Shown: positions 18,651-27,291 of the stretch, one piece after another
How the letters are laid out: each line of letters starts with the position of its first letter
Numbering within the stretch: the stretch's first letter is position 1
From: Methylomicrobium agile
GTDB taxonomy: Bacteria > Pseudomonadota > Gammaproteobacteria > Methylococcales > Methylomonadaceae
Direction: 5' to 3'
Length of the DNA stretch: 64,000 nucleotides
Assembly: GCF_000733855.1 (NCBI RefSeq)
Contig: NZ_JPOJ01000001.1
Coordinates: 3,303,001 to 3,367,000, forward strand
Notes under the pieces: model-generated
Database searches by the model: none
Seen by the model: the letters and a program-made list of their open reading frames with translations, nothing else
What the model was told of the DNA's origin: nothing
Position numbers and translations under genes: made by a program

Positions 18651-19973
18651 TTAAGTGGTCACAGTGTTTGACGGTTTATCCGAAACTTGCACCCTGAATC
18701 GGTCAGCAAAATGTCCGGTCTCCCAATTCTTGTGCTTGGGTTCCAGACCGGGTATATTGAAATCCTCAGCCCCTTTCGGTGAACGGTTATGAGCTTTGGC
18801 AAAAGCTGCAGCGTATAGATAACGCCTCAGGTCGCTGGTCATATGTGCTCTTGATTCATGGTTCAGCCAGACTTGTGGACGATTCCTTGTATACCATTCC
18901 GACAGCAACTCTGACTTCACTACTTTGGGATAATTTTCAGTGTGCATTCTTGTTCCGCCAGTAAGAATATGTTTTGAGACCCCATGCACAGCCATATTAA
19001 GTTCATATCGCAGCTTTGGATCACTGGAATTTGAGGTCAGATAAGTTGCATGCCCGGAAACATTAGCAGCCCAGTTTTCAGGCGCGGCTTAATATGCTCC
19101 GTATTGGAGGGAGATCGGCTATTACATCTCCGACATTAACTTGTTTTTCAATCTTGTTTAGTAATTGTCTACTGTTTATCGGAATATCCTCCCTGACTCC
19201 GAGCAGGATTACTCGATGTCTCGCCTGCGGCACTCCGTATTCCTCAGCCTGAATGATAAAATCATGCGGATTGATCGATGTTGGGCTGTCACCCCGCTTA
19301 AATTCCACATCTTTTACTAACGATAAATTCTGTATCTTCCGACGGTGTTTCCATCGTTGATGGCTGAATCAGGATCGGACAAGTCCTTAAGAATTGAATG
19401 AAATATCAATTCACCATTGATTTTGGATGACAGAATTCCTTTTACATTTTCCATTACAAATATAGCAGGCCGATATTTCTGAATTATTCTCAAATATTCC
19501 TTGTATAAAAAATGCTTGTCGTCTTTCTCTGGTTTGTAATCAATTTTTCCTTTGTTTCTAGATCTGCCTACCAGTGAATATGCTTGGCATGGTGGACCAC
19601 CAATCAAAACCCACGGTGCATTCATATCGAGTTTTTGTTGAATTGCAATGTCCAGTTCGGCATTACCGGATTCAGTGCCTAACTCAATAAGTTTTGCCTC
19701 TTCTCCGGCTTCATTCCATAAGGCCTGTGTAGACTCGTCCCAAGGAATCTCCCGAGTTCCATTACAAAAATCCAAATATACATTCAGCTTATCTGGTGCC
19801 TCTCGCAGTAATTGTCTGTAATAGGCTCTTAGTCTTAAAGTCTGGTGTGCAAACTGATCTTTCTCTGCAGAAACTATAATTCTGAATGCATCGTCAGACG
19901 CATTTGAAAATCCCTCGCCCAAACCGCCTGGCCCGGCAAATAGATCAATCACTTGTATGTTATTTAACTTCAT
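18651..19973 (-). pseudogene. DNA (cytosine-5) methyltransferase, two frameshifts and truncated C-terminus
   Basis: Piece 1 (19973-19317) has motif I (VIDLFAGPGGLGEGFSN), motif IV GGPPCQAYSLVGRSRNKG with the catalytic Cys, and MENVKGILSS. It ends YRIYR at a one-base loss; homology continues in the next frame (SLVKDVEFKRGDSPTS). Piece 2 (19308-19078) has motif VIII QARHRVILLGVRE and ends after LPPIRSILSRA at another frame change. Piece 3 (to 18651) runs from ENWAANVSGHATYL through DLRRYLYAAAF and ends DKPSNTVTT, then stops. The final conserved motifs IX-X are therefore missing. It lies 2 bases after the XRE gene in the same direction, so the pair formed a controller-methylase operon. Activity is very unlikely. 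Confidence 0.9.
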
Positions 19974-19975
19974 TT

Positions 19976-20305
19976 TTACCTTTTGCCTTTCTTCGACTTT
20001 ATGTTCGATTGTTTGGCAACCAATGTGTCAATAATCTTATCGAGAGCCATCCTTGTTTCTGCGGCAGCAATATCCGTAAGGTGGTTCAAAATTTTTGATG
20101 CAAGTTCTTCTGCTGATGGAGCAATATTTGTCTGGTTTTGATTAATCAGACGCAAACAATGGTCAATCACGCGTGCCGGAGGATTGACTAAACCCTTTTC
20201 ATATCGACTTATTGAAGACTGCTTGACTCCAAGTTCTTTGGCAAACTGCTCCTGACTTAGCCCATTCCTTGCAATACGAACCAACTCAGATACAGATGAA
20301 ATCAT
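19976..20305 (-). CDS. XRE-family regulator, restriction controller-like
   Basis: The protein has 109 residues. An N-terminal helix-turn-helix (about 5-60, NGLSQEQFAKELGVKQSSIS; RYEKGLVNPPARVIDHCLRL) is followed by a helical tail and a basic end (KSKKGKR). It is directly upstream of the C5 methyltransferase gene. It is preceded by a perfect 9-bp inverted repeat that looks like its operator. It likely times methylase and nuclease expression. It is intact although its target gene is not. Confidence 0.85.
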   Translation of the reverse strand: MISSVSELVRIARNGLSQEQFAKELGVKQSSISRYEKGLVNPPARVIDHCLRLINQNQTNIAPSAEELASKILNHLTDIAAAETRMALDKIIDTLVAKQSNIKSKKGKR

Positions 20306-20324
20306 CGCGCGATAGAAAAATATG

Positions 20325-20363
20325 CTTAATATGCATATTTTATCAAATTTTATACATATTAAG
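20325..20363. promoter_or_regulatory. Inverted repeat upstream of the XRE gene (controller operator)
   Basis: CTTAATATG (20325-20333) and CATATTAAG (20355-20363) form a perfect 9-bp inverted repeat with a 21-base centre that contains TATTTTAT-like -10 sequence. It lies 20-58 bases before the XRE start. The arrangement, two half-sites flanking a promoter, is what controller proteins of R-M systems bind. Confidence 0.6.
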
Positions 20364-20425
20364 AATTATAAATAAGCTCTCAAATTTGATTAATCGTGCG
20401 CAATAGGCACCATTTAGTGAAAAAA

Positions 20426-21679
20426 CTATTGTTGATCCGGAAATTCAGCCATTACAGAATTACTTATTGGCGACCAATGCCAACAAAAAATTTGCCTTTT
20501 CCTGTAATAGGCTAATTTTTCAGCTTTCCGCCTAAGATATTCAGCATCATTCAATCCAAAAACCTCCAGCACCCATTTTTGCCGGCAATCGTTCAGCACA
20601 AAGTCCGGCAGGTACGGTTCTTCATCTAGTTTTAACGGCTTGGTAAATGCCCTGTTTTCGGCTACCAGCTTATCCGCAACCAGCAATTCGTAGCTGGAAT
20701 CGACCGGTATGAATTGCTTGCTGGTGCGCATCAGGGCAATGTCGCCGATGGTGTAATAATCGCCTTTACGAAATACCGTGCAGATGACGATGATGTGCCG
20801 AGCTGGTTTGCCTATTTCGGAAAGCCATTGCCCAAAACTGTGTTCCGTTTTCTTGGCCAGTTCCGCCGGCATCCAGAGCAGGCTGTCCAGCAATTGTATG
20901 GATACGCCGACATTGCCGCTGCTTCCTTTGGTTTTGATCAGGCGCTGCACTAGGCCAATCACAATTGCCGCCTTGCCGGAGTTTGCAGTTTTTTCTTCAA
21001 GATTTTTCTGACTTTCGGCCATGCTTATTTTCCTGATTTCATTCCAGTAATGCTGGTCGCGCGTTTCGGTGGTGTCATTTTCCGGAAAGATCCAGTGCGG
21101 AATAATCAGTTTTTCTGCAAGGGGATGTCTGCCAACGGTAATTTTGCCGGCAATCTTATGTATGCTGGAGGCAACGGTATTCAAGCCGCATTTGGGCTGT
21201 TTTGCGGGTCTCCAGTCATTCAGGTTGGCCGTTTGCCAGCATAGATGTAAAAAACCCAACAAGGTTATGCCGGTGCGGGATGTCGTTTTACTGGCCGTGG
21301 CTTCCGTGCCGTAAATTTTGCTGGTTTTGGGCTTGGGCTTGGCGCTGATTGTCAGGATGGCTTTGATTTTGACATCCAGTTTGTCATCTTTCTCAATTAT
21401 CGCCGGCTGGTTATCCCGCTGATATTGGGTCAATGCCGGATTGATGTAAAGCTTGCACCAGGGAGCATGGTTGCCACTGGTCTTGGCATTTCTGGCCGGA
21501 AAATAGCAACTGCGCTTTCTGATGTTGATTTCCCGGCATTGATCATCTGCCAAGCAGGTACAGAATGGATGCACCAAGCCTTTGTAATATCGGGCCATCA
21601 GCTGTTGTGCATAGTGATTTTCCGGATCGCTCAACTGCGCGTAATCGATCAGGGTGCCGTCGATATTGATTTCACTCAT
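20426..21679 (-). CDS. DUF1173-family protein
   Basis: The protein has 417 residues. N-terminal Cys motifs (HPFCTCLADDQC; RKRSCYFPARN; HAPWCKLY) suggest metal binding. The middle (RTGITLLGFLHLCWQTANLN) and C-terminus (PYLPDFVLNDCRQKWVLEVF; RRKAEKLAYYRKRQIFCWHW) resemble the DUF1173 family found on integrative elements. The C-terminal D...E.F/K pattern could be a PD-(D/E)XK-like nuclease fold, which is inference. Its ATG overlaps the end of the HTH gene upstream (ATGAGT overlap). It belongs to the right-hand module with the integrase-domain gene. Confidence 0.75.
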   Translation of the reverse strand: MSEINIDGTLIDYAQLSDPENHYAQQLMARYYKGLVHPFCTCLADDQCREINIRKRSCYFPARNAKTSGNHAPWCKLYINPALTQYQRDNQPAIIEKDDKLDVKIKAILTISAKPKPKTSKIYGTEATASKTTSRTGITLLGFLHLCWQTANLNDWRPAKQPKCGLNTVASSIHKIAGKITVGRHPLAEKLIIPHWIFPENDTTETRDQHYWNEIRKISMAESQKNLEEKTANSGKAAIVIGLVQRLIKTKGSSGNVGVSIQLLDSLLWMPAELAKKTEHSFGQWLSEIGKPARHIIVICTVFRKGDYYTIGDIALMRTSKQFIPVDSSYELLVADKLVAENRAFTKPLKLDEEPYLPDFVLNDCRQKWVLEVFGLNDAEYLRRKAEKLAYYRKRQIFCWHWSPISNSVMAEFPDQQ

Positions 21680-22289
21680 GGCTGGATTCCTCGTTAATTG
21701 GGTTAGCCTGGCTGGCGTTTTGTAAACTGACGTAGAATTGGCTCAGGCTGGCGACATCCGCGTAACGGATTTGCCCGTTGCCGGATTCCATGTCGGTGAT
21801 GGTTTCCATGCTGATTCCGATTGCTTGGCTTACTGCTTTCAGAGTCAGGTTTAGATTAAGCCTTTGTCGTTTGAGGTAAAGGCAGATATCCGTCAGGTTT
21901 GGTAAAACCGCTGCATCGTTCAACACGGTGGCAGCCAAACCGGATTCATCGCTGGCAGGCTGTTGATTGGTGATTGTTTTTTCATTCTTGCCGGACTGGA
22001 CAAACAGATTCGGCTTTGGCGGCGTTCCGGGTTTATTGCTCCATTGCCAGATCACGCATAAGGCCAGCCAATAGGCATTGGCGGTTTTGGGCGCCATGTC
22101 GCGGTGAGCCTTCCAGAAAAGGATGACATGGCGTTTGCCGACTTCGTGCAGGTTATGCAGTTGTTCGGTTTGTTCGATAAATTCTGCAAACTTGATCATT
22201 CTGCCCACCTGCAGCCGGCGATTTTCCTTGGAACCGCTGCGCACATACTGGTGGGCCAGGCTTTGAATTTGCTCAACCAATATAGACAC
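21672..22289 (-). CDS. Protein with integrase SAM-like N-terminus and HTH C-terminus
   Basis: The protein has 205 residues. The N-terminal half (about 1-85, AHQYVRSGSKENRRLQVGRM; GKRHVILFWKAHRDMAPKTA) looks like the core-binding SAM-like fold of integrase-type proteins. The C-terminal half (about 130-190, YLKRQRLNLNLTLKAVSQAI; GISMETITDMESGNGQIRYA) is a Cro/C1-type helix-turn-helix. It overlaps the upstream integrase-domain gene by 17 bases and the DUF1173 gene by 8, a tightly coupled trio. A role in element maintenance or transfer is inferred. Confidence 0.7.
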   Translation of the reverse strand: MSILVEQIQSLAHQYVRSGSKENRRLQVGRMIKFAEFIEQTEQLHNLHEVGKRHVILFWKAHRDMAPKTANAYWLALCVIWQWSNKPGTPPKPNLFVQSGKNEKTITNQQPASDESGLAATVLNDAAVLPNLTDICLYLKRQRLNLNLTLKAVSQAIGISMETITDMESGNGQIRYADVASLSQFYVSLQNASQANPINEESSHE

Positions 22290-23304
22290 TGACCACCTCC
22301 AGCCGGTTATGCCCCAATTCAGCGGATAGTTTCAAGCGGGCTTGCTGGTCCAGGGCTTCCGCCGTGCATGTGTCCATGCCCAGTTGTTTGGCCAGATAAT
22401 CCAGCCAGTCTTTTCTGGGGATGCCAGTGGTAATCGGTGCCGCTGCGCCGGTCAGTTGCTGATAGCGTTGCTGGGCATAGTGATGGCGCTGGGCGTGAAA
22501 GTTGAATTGATATTGCTGCGCCAGGGCATAACAGGCGGTGCGAAATTGCACATAGTTCATGCTTTGCGGAATCAATGAACGGCCGTCCTGGATTTGCGCC
22601 GCCTGTACCAATGCGGACTTGGCGGATGCGCTGACCGGTACCTCCCGGCGCTTGCCGCCTTTGGTGCCGGATAAAATGCTGATATGGCCGGTCGTTTCGG
22701 CTTGTTGTAACGCCTGTTTGGCGTCCAGCAAGGCGGATTCCTTAAAGCGCAAGCCCAATGTCCGTTGCAGATCGAGCAAAACAGCCAGGCGTTGATGGCC
22801 GGGTTCTTTGGTCTGCTCGCCTGATTGATGGTCGTGGCTGCCGGTTATTTCCGCCAAGACTTGCGCATGTTTGGCTGGCGGCATGGCCTTGCTGGTTTCC
22901 GGAAGATATTTACGCCTGGGTATGCCGCAATCCCGGGTTGGACTGATGCTTTGCCATTGCCCGGCCGTGGCGGTTTTCAAAATGCTGTTGACCGCCGAGA
23001 GATACAGTTGGGCGGAGGAGGGTTTTAATTCTTCCATCCGGACGCGCTGGTTCAGATGCCGTCCGTAAGCCAGGACATGTTCCTGGGTGATCGCTTCCAT
23101 TTTGCTGATGCTGCATTCCGCTTGCAGCCATTTGGCGAACAGTGTCCAGCGATCCGCCAAAGTGCCTTTGGTGGAAAAAGATTTATCCGCCTGGTGCGAA
23201 CACATTTTGCCGGCGCGCAGCAGGCTGCGGCTGCCAATGCCGTAATTCCGGGAAGATTTTGGACGGTTCTTCCGGTTTGACCGTTTGGGTTGGTCGTGAT
23301 GCAT
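22273..23304 (-). CDS. Integrase-domain protein (phage integrase-like, element core)
   Basis: The ATG at 23304 (or GTG 23307) is chosen because AAGGAG lies just upstream and the first 24 codons of the longer frame run into a structured region, giving 343 residues. An N-terminal DNA-binding SAM-like domain (about 55-125, RWTLFAKWLQAECSISKMEA; ITQEHVLAYGRHLNQ) precedes a catalytic-like domain (LQRTLGLRFKESALLDAK; GTKGGKRREVPVSASAKSAL; FNFHAQRHHYAQQRYQ). These match integrase_1-type proteins that occur with DUF1173 genes in integrative elements. The expected Arg and HxxxH features are visible but the final Tyr region is unusual (AELGHNRLEVVSVYIG). Recombination activity is likely but unproven. 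Confidence 0.78.
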   Translation of the reverse strand: MHHDQPKRSNRKNRPKSSRNYGIGSRSLLRAGKMCSHQADKSFSTKGTLADRWTLFAKWLQAECSISKMEAITQEHVLAYGRHLNQRVRMEELKPSSAQLYLSAVNSILKTATAGQWQSISPTRDCGIPRRKYLPETSKAMPPAKHAQVLAEITGSHDHQSGEQTKEPGHQRLAVLLDLQRTLGLRFKESALLDAKQALQQAETTGHISILSGTKGGKRREVPVSASAKSALVQAAQIQDGRSLIPQSMNYVQFRTACYALAQQYQFNFHAQRHHYAQQRYQQLTGAAAPITTGIPRKDWLDYLAKQLGMDTCTAEALDQQARLKLSAELGHNRLEVVSVYIG

Positions 23305-23333
23305 CACGTTGTACTCCTTGAATGTTTGGCTAT

Positions 23334-23511
23334 GGCTCCGTCTTGCCAAAAGGACTGGCGAAAATCCCCTTGGCAAGATGGAGCCGGGTAGGCCTTGAAT
23401 GATTTAACGTCATGAGCGGGGTAACCCGGCTCCTGCACCCGCTTTGCACACAAGGCCATGCTCATGACGATGAGTGTTGACGCACGAGTTGCAAACTCGG
23501 CAGTTGTGCGT
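23334..23511. repeat. Dense set of overlapping inverted repeats upstream of the integrase-domain gene
   Basis: There are four stems. (a) GGCTCCGTCTTGCC (23334-23347) with GGCAAGATGGAGCC (23372-23385), one mismatch. (b) GGAGCCGGGT (23380-23389) with ACCCGGCTCC (23424-23433), which competes with (a). (c) GTCATGAGC (23409-23417) with GCTCATGAC (23460-23468). (d) ACGCAC..GTGCGT around GAGTT-GCAA-ACTC (about 23480-23511). Mutually exclusive and crossing stems suggest a folding RNA leader, an attachment or recombination site, or an oriT. No ORF here looks coding. Confidence 0.55.
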
Positions 23512-24608
23512 ACAAAGTTGAGGTGGGCGCGGCTTATGACTCGCTGCGCGGGCGAGAAATGTTGATGGTTAACCGGAAACGGACTAGGGGTGCTGGCCAA
23601 ACGCATTGACTGTCCAACCCCGACAATCAACTCTGCCCCATCATCATCCGTTGCCGGAAAACCCGGAAAAACCCGCGATGAGCGCGAAGTTATCCGTATG
23701 ATTTATTTAAAGTAATTACTTAAAACCCGTTCTGTTCTGTTTTTCAGAAAAATTGAAACAGCGGGTCTGGTTCTGAATGCACCAAGCCAGATGGCTGCGG
23801 TGCACAGGTACAATAAATTTCTTTTGGATACATGAGCAAAGGCCGGTTGAGACCAGCAATGCCAGACCGGGCCATGAGGACATGGCGATTTGGAATCGAA
23901 ATCGTAAGATTCGAAAGGACGAGACAAACATCGGCTACCAAGGCGGATGGCATAGGCCAGCCTGACCTTTGGAAGACAAGCGTTTGTATGCAGACCGATA
24001 GATCAGGCTTGCTGCACTGGAGGCAAAGCCCGCCAGTAACCATCCTGCGGAACCGTGATTCCAGCCAGGATTTCAGCACCTGAAACAGGCACAACAGCAA
24101 CACCGCCGTTCAGAAAAACCTACTAACGCGGTTTATCGGTATATTTAAAGCGCACCAAGGCGCATACTGAATATTTAACAGCCGTAAACGGCCATTAAAA
24201 TCGTTATTGTTGTCAAAATATGAAGGCGTTCCCGATGCATTTCATCAGGACGCACTTTCCCTGCCGACCCAGATAGCACTTTTTTAAAGCCCATCCGCAC
24301 CATTCATCATATAAAAATATCTTCAGGTGGACGCATTGCCAAACGGCCCTACGGACACAGTACATCCAACGGCTTCTCTGCCACCCCGAGGGGCTATAGT
24401 CGGTATAGATCCGTGTGTTTATACTCCCGGATTTGGAGTCTATGAAAATCTCGTCCTGAAAAGTTCTTTTAGCCGGGGGTAGTTTGGTGGTAATTTAGGG
24501 GGATGTCAAGCGTGTTTTGATGGAAATTTATTTATTTTCAATAGGATATGTTGTTTTATGTTGTCCACTAGAGTCCCGTGCAATCCAGCAAGGTGCGAAC
24601 AATTATTT
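23512..24608. other. Gene-free stretch of the island
   Basis: About 1.1 kb of mixed composition. Small open frames exist on both strands but none has a plausible start, domain or codon pattern. No tRNA and no CRISPR-like array is seen. It may be the promoter-distal leader of the right-hand module or the scar of lost genes. Confidence 0.4.
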
Positions 24609-24920
24609 CTATTTTTCCTGATTGGAAGCGGCATTTTCTTGTTTCAATATGTTCTGAAATTCGTTTTCAAATAACCTGTACTGCACAATGCGGAATTTTT
24701 TCAAACTCGCTTTCGGCATGTTTTTTAGCAATTTCCATGGAAACTTTGCCACTGTTTTGCAGGATGCCTCTTTCGGTAAATTCCAAAAAGGCGTCAAGCC
24801 GTATGGCCCAGGCCACCATGGTCATTGGAATTTCCCGTGGTGTCCATTCTTCTGCCAAATCCAGGTAGGCATTGACGATAGGATCAAGAGACTCCAGCTC
24901 TCGATTGAATGAATTATTTG
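24609..24920 (-). pseudogene. RhuM-family protein, C-terminal remnant with a frameshift
   Basis: From about 24915 the minus strand reads FNRELESLDPIVNAYLDLAE then EIPMTMVAWAIRLDAFLEFT, RGILQNSGKVSMEIAKKHAE and SEFEK. After one frame change it reads FRIVQYRLFENEFQNILKQE. This is the typical RhuM C-terminus. The N-terminal two-thirds are missing and replaced by the unrelated gene ending at 24914. RhuM genes occur on pathogenicity and defence islands; this one is dead. Confidence 0.75.
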
Positions 24921-25615
24921 GCGACTGGAAAATATGGCGGAAGAGGCTCTGGTCGCTCTAACTCTCTATCTAGCCAAGTGTGGAACTGTTCTTCAATCCC
25001 GCAACCATCAGCTCTTTTCCTTAACAGTTCCCAGCGATATGGCTCGATATCGGGTTGCTTGATGTCGGTCCAGCCGCGTGGAAAGCCCAGTTCTTCCTCA
25101 GCATCCTCAATAGTCTTCCCAATGCTTCTGAAGTGTTCCTCGGTGAAGTACCACTGGCCGTCGACTGTTGTGCGTAGATCGACGTAGCAATCGAAAACAA
25201 GGTTCAGAACCCTTCTGAAATAAGTATCGCAGGCTGTGATTACGTCCATCTCCGGCACATTTGGCAAATCTGAACACGGCAAGAAGTAATAAAATGTTCC
25301 AGTGTTACTGTGCGAACCGCCGGAAACTAGATTTTCTCCAATATGTTGTGTGACTGTTCTGAAATCATGAAAAAAACGAGATAACGCATCCTTCCTTAGA
25401 GCTTCCTGGCGGGGCGCATACCACGAATCGAACTCTGCATGCCCTTTGAGACACGACTGCATGGCGAAAGTAATGCTCCGAGCGGAAGATACAAAAGCAG
25501 CAGTACAGAATTGGACGTTGAGGAATCCCAGCTTCTTTGCATGCCGATGCGTTTCGAGCAAAAAGAACTCCGCTTCTTGAACCTTATAATCGACGAGTCC
25601 GAAATGTCGCGTCAT
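24914..25615 (-). CDS. Hypothetical protein with an Rx4H (HEPN-like) motif
   Basis: The 233-residue soluble protein is mostly helical. Residues about 20-100 (LETHRHAKKLGFLNVQFCTA; AFVSSARSITFAMQSC; FFHDFRTVTQHIGENLV) form helical segments with an RTVTQH motif that fits the Rx4-6H signature of HEPN RNases. The second half (CDTYFRRVLNLVFDCYVDLR; QWYFTEEHFRSIGKTIEDAE) is unrecognised. No partner antitoxin or nucleotidyltransferase is adjacent, and the downstream RhuM fragment is dead. An accessory island gene of possible defence or toxin type; the function is open and the HEPN idea is inference. Confidence 0.6.
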   Translation of the reverse strand: MTRHFGLVDYKVQEAEFFLLETHRHAKKLGFLNVQFCTAAFVSSARSITFAMQSCLKGHAEFDSWYAPRQEALRKDALSRFFHDFRTVTQHIGENLVSGGSHSNTGTFYYFLPCSDLPNVPEMDVITACDTYFRRVLNLVFDCYVDLRTTVDGQWYFTEEHFRSIGKTIEDAEEELGFPRGWTDIKQPDIEPYRWELLRKRADGCGIEEQFHTWLDRELERPEPLPPYFPVAK

Positions 25616-25917
25616 GCATACAGCCTAACAAGGAACTTGATAGTTAACTGCATAACTACCTAATAAAGATCTTCTACACAATAATTTATTGATTAGCATT
25701 TAAGCTTCCATTTTGTATAACATTGGTGAGGGCAGACTATCAATAAAAACTATCTAGAGCTGTTAAACCGGTTAAGAAAGTTCCTCTCCCTAGCCTAACT
25801 TAAAGCAATAAAAATCATCTAGCTTATTAAATTATATGAATGTTCCCTTAATTCCCCAAGTTCACCCATAAAATATTTAAAACCATTATTTGGTTGTTTG
25901 CTTCCAAAAAGCCAAAT
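25616..25917. other. Gene-free AT-rich stretch
   Basis: About 300 bases between the hypothetical gene and the integrase stop. It is AT-rich, with no ORF, RNA gene or clear terminator that I can see. Confidence 0.45.
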
Positions 25918-27129
25918 CTAACCTTTTCTTTTAAACGGCAAGATATCGGCCCCAGCTTTCAAATTATCCAGATAATCCGCCCAAGCCTGCATCATTTTGA
26001 CCCGTTCCGCCAGATGGGCGGTGCGGTTATAGGCTCTGCCGTTTGGATCTTTAACGGCATGGGCTAGCTGATGTTCTATAAAATCCGGCCTGAATCCCAG
26101 TACTTCGTCCAGAATGGTTCTGGCCATGGCCCGGAATCCGTGCACCGTCATTTCGTCCTTGCCAAAACCCATCCGCCGCAGGGCGGCCAGCAAGGCGACA
26201 TCGGACATGGCTCTTGAGCCGTTTGGCGTTCTTGCCGATGGAAATACAAATTTACCATTGCCGGTTAGCGGGTGCAGGCTGGTTAAAATTGCCAGTACCT
26301 GTCTGGATAGCGGCACGATATGTTGGGTTTGGGTTTTTGTTACCAGGTAACGCCATTCCGCTTTGTCCAGGTTAACGTCCTGCCATTGCATGTTCCTTAG
26401 CTCACCAGGACGCACAAACAGCATGGGGGCCAGCTGCAATGCACATTTTACGATGAAAGAGCCGCTGTAATTCTCGATTGCCTGCAGCAATGGCTTTACA
26501 TGCTGCGGGTCGGTCATGGATGCGAAGTTTGTAGAATTGACAGCAGTTAAAGCGCCTTTTAGCGAAAGGGTTATGTCCGACTCTATTTTGCCATTGGCAA
26601 TGGCGTAACGGTAAACCTGACCGCACACTTGCAAGGCCCGATGCGCGGTTTCTATGGCGTTTCTATTTTCAATTCTGCGTAGCGCCTGCAACAATTCCAG
26701 TGCTTTGATGTCCGCAATCGGCCTGTCGCCCAGCCATGGAAACAAATCACGTTCCAGTAAACTTTTGGTGCGTTTTTGATGGCTATCGGAGCGGATGGTC
26801 ATTTTTCTCTCAAACCATTCCAAAGCCAATGCCTTGAAAGTATTTTCGCCAGCGCCTTGTTTTTTGATTTTTCTATCCAGACCGGGATCAACACCTTCGG
26901 CAATTTGCTTTCTGGCTAGGTCTCGTTTTTCTCTGGCCTGCTTTAGTCCGGTATCGGGATAAGTCCCCATGGAAAGTGTTTTTCGCTTACCGTCAAAACG
27001 GTAATCAAAACGCCACCACTTACCGCCATTGACGGTAACAAGGAGATATAAACCTTTTTCATCCGGAAGCTTGAAAGGCTTATCCGGCTTGGGTTTGACG
27101 TTTTTTATGGCGGTATCGGACAGAGGCAT
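25918..27129 (-). CDS. Tyrosine recombinase, P4-type island integrase
   Basis: The protein has 403 residues, normal for the P4/DUF4102 integrase family. The N-terminal arm-binding domain (about 1-85) reads MPLSDTAIKNVKPKPDKPFK, KLPDEKGLYLLVTVNGGKWW and RKTLSMGTYPDTGLKQARE. A core-binding domain follows (about 95-185) and then the catalytic domain. The catalytic set is complete: Arg240 (VRPGELRNMQW), His330 and Arg333 (HGFRAMART), His353, and Tyr367 in GRAYNRT. It points away from ssrA and sits 162 bases from the tmRNA 3' end, a favoured site for this family. It is the likely driver of island integration and appears intact. Confidence 0.93.
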   Translation of the reverse strand: MPLSDTAIKNVKPKPDKPFKLPDEKGLYLLVTVNGGKWWRFDYRFDGKRKTLSMGTYPDTGLKQAREKRDLARKQIAEGVDPGLDRKIKKQGAGENTFKALALEWFERKMTIRSDSHQKRTKSLLERDLFPWLGDRPIADIKALELLQALRRIENRNAIETAHRALQVCGQVYRYAIANGKIESDITLSLKGALTAVNSTNFASMTDPQHVKPLLQAIENYSGSFIVKCALQLAPMLFVRPGELRNMQWQDVNLDKAEWRYLVTKTQTQHIVPLSRQVLAILTSLHPLTGNGKFVFPSARTPNGSRAMSDVALLAALRRMGFGKDEMTVHGFRAMARTILDEVLGFRPDFIEHQLAHAVKDPNGRAYNRTAHLAERVKMMQAWADYLDNLKAGADILPFKRKG

Positions 27130-27130
27130 G

Positions 27131-27189
27131 ACGGTAACTGTTTTGACGGTAGCCGAGTTACCGTTAAATTTACCGTCAAAAGTTACCGT
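27131..27189. promoter_or_regulatory. Five ACGGTAA/TTACCGT repeats at the integrase promoter
   Basis: ACGGTAA at 27131, ACGGTAG at 27146, and TTACCGT at 27158, 27170 and 27183 lie within 60 bases immediately upstream of the integrase start. Further copies occur inside its first codons (near 26999, 27020 and 27032). Spaced heptamers in both orientations next to an attachment site are expected for integrase arm-type sites and also allow autorepression. Confidence 0.6.
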
Positions 27190-27224
27190 ATGTCAATAAG
27201 TCTTATGGGATAAACCAGGACAAC

Positions 27225-27254
27225 AAAAAACCCGCATCCCTTGCGGAATGCGGG
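27225..27254 (-). terminator. Rho-independent terminator of ssrA
   Basis: On the minus strand CCCGCATTCC-GCAA-GGGATGCGGG forms a 10-bp stem with one G-T pair, followed by TTTTTTG. It lies about 40 bases past the tmRNA 3' end and is oriented to stop ssrA transcription before the integrase gene. Confidence 0.85.
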
Positions 27255-27291
27255 TTTTCTGGATTTTATCGGACATCTTTAAACGAATTCT

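Noticed and set aside
23744-24103. 119-codon minus-strand ORF
   Set aside because: Overlapping similar-length frames occur on both strands and none has a domain or ribosome site.
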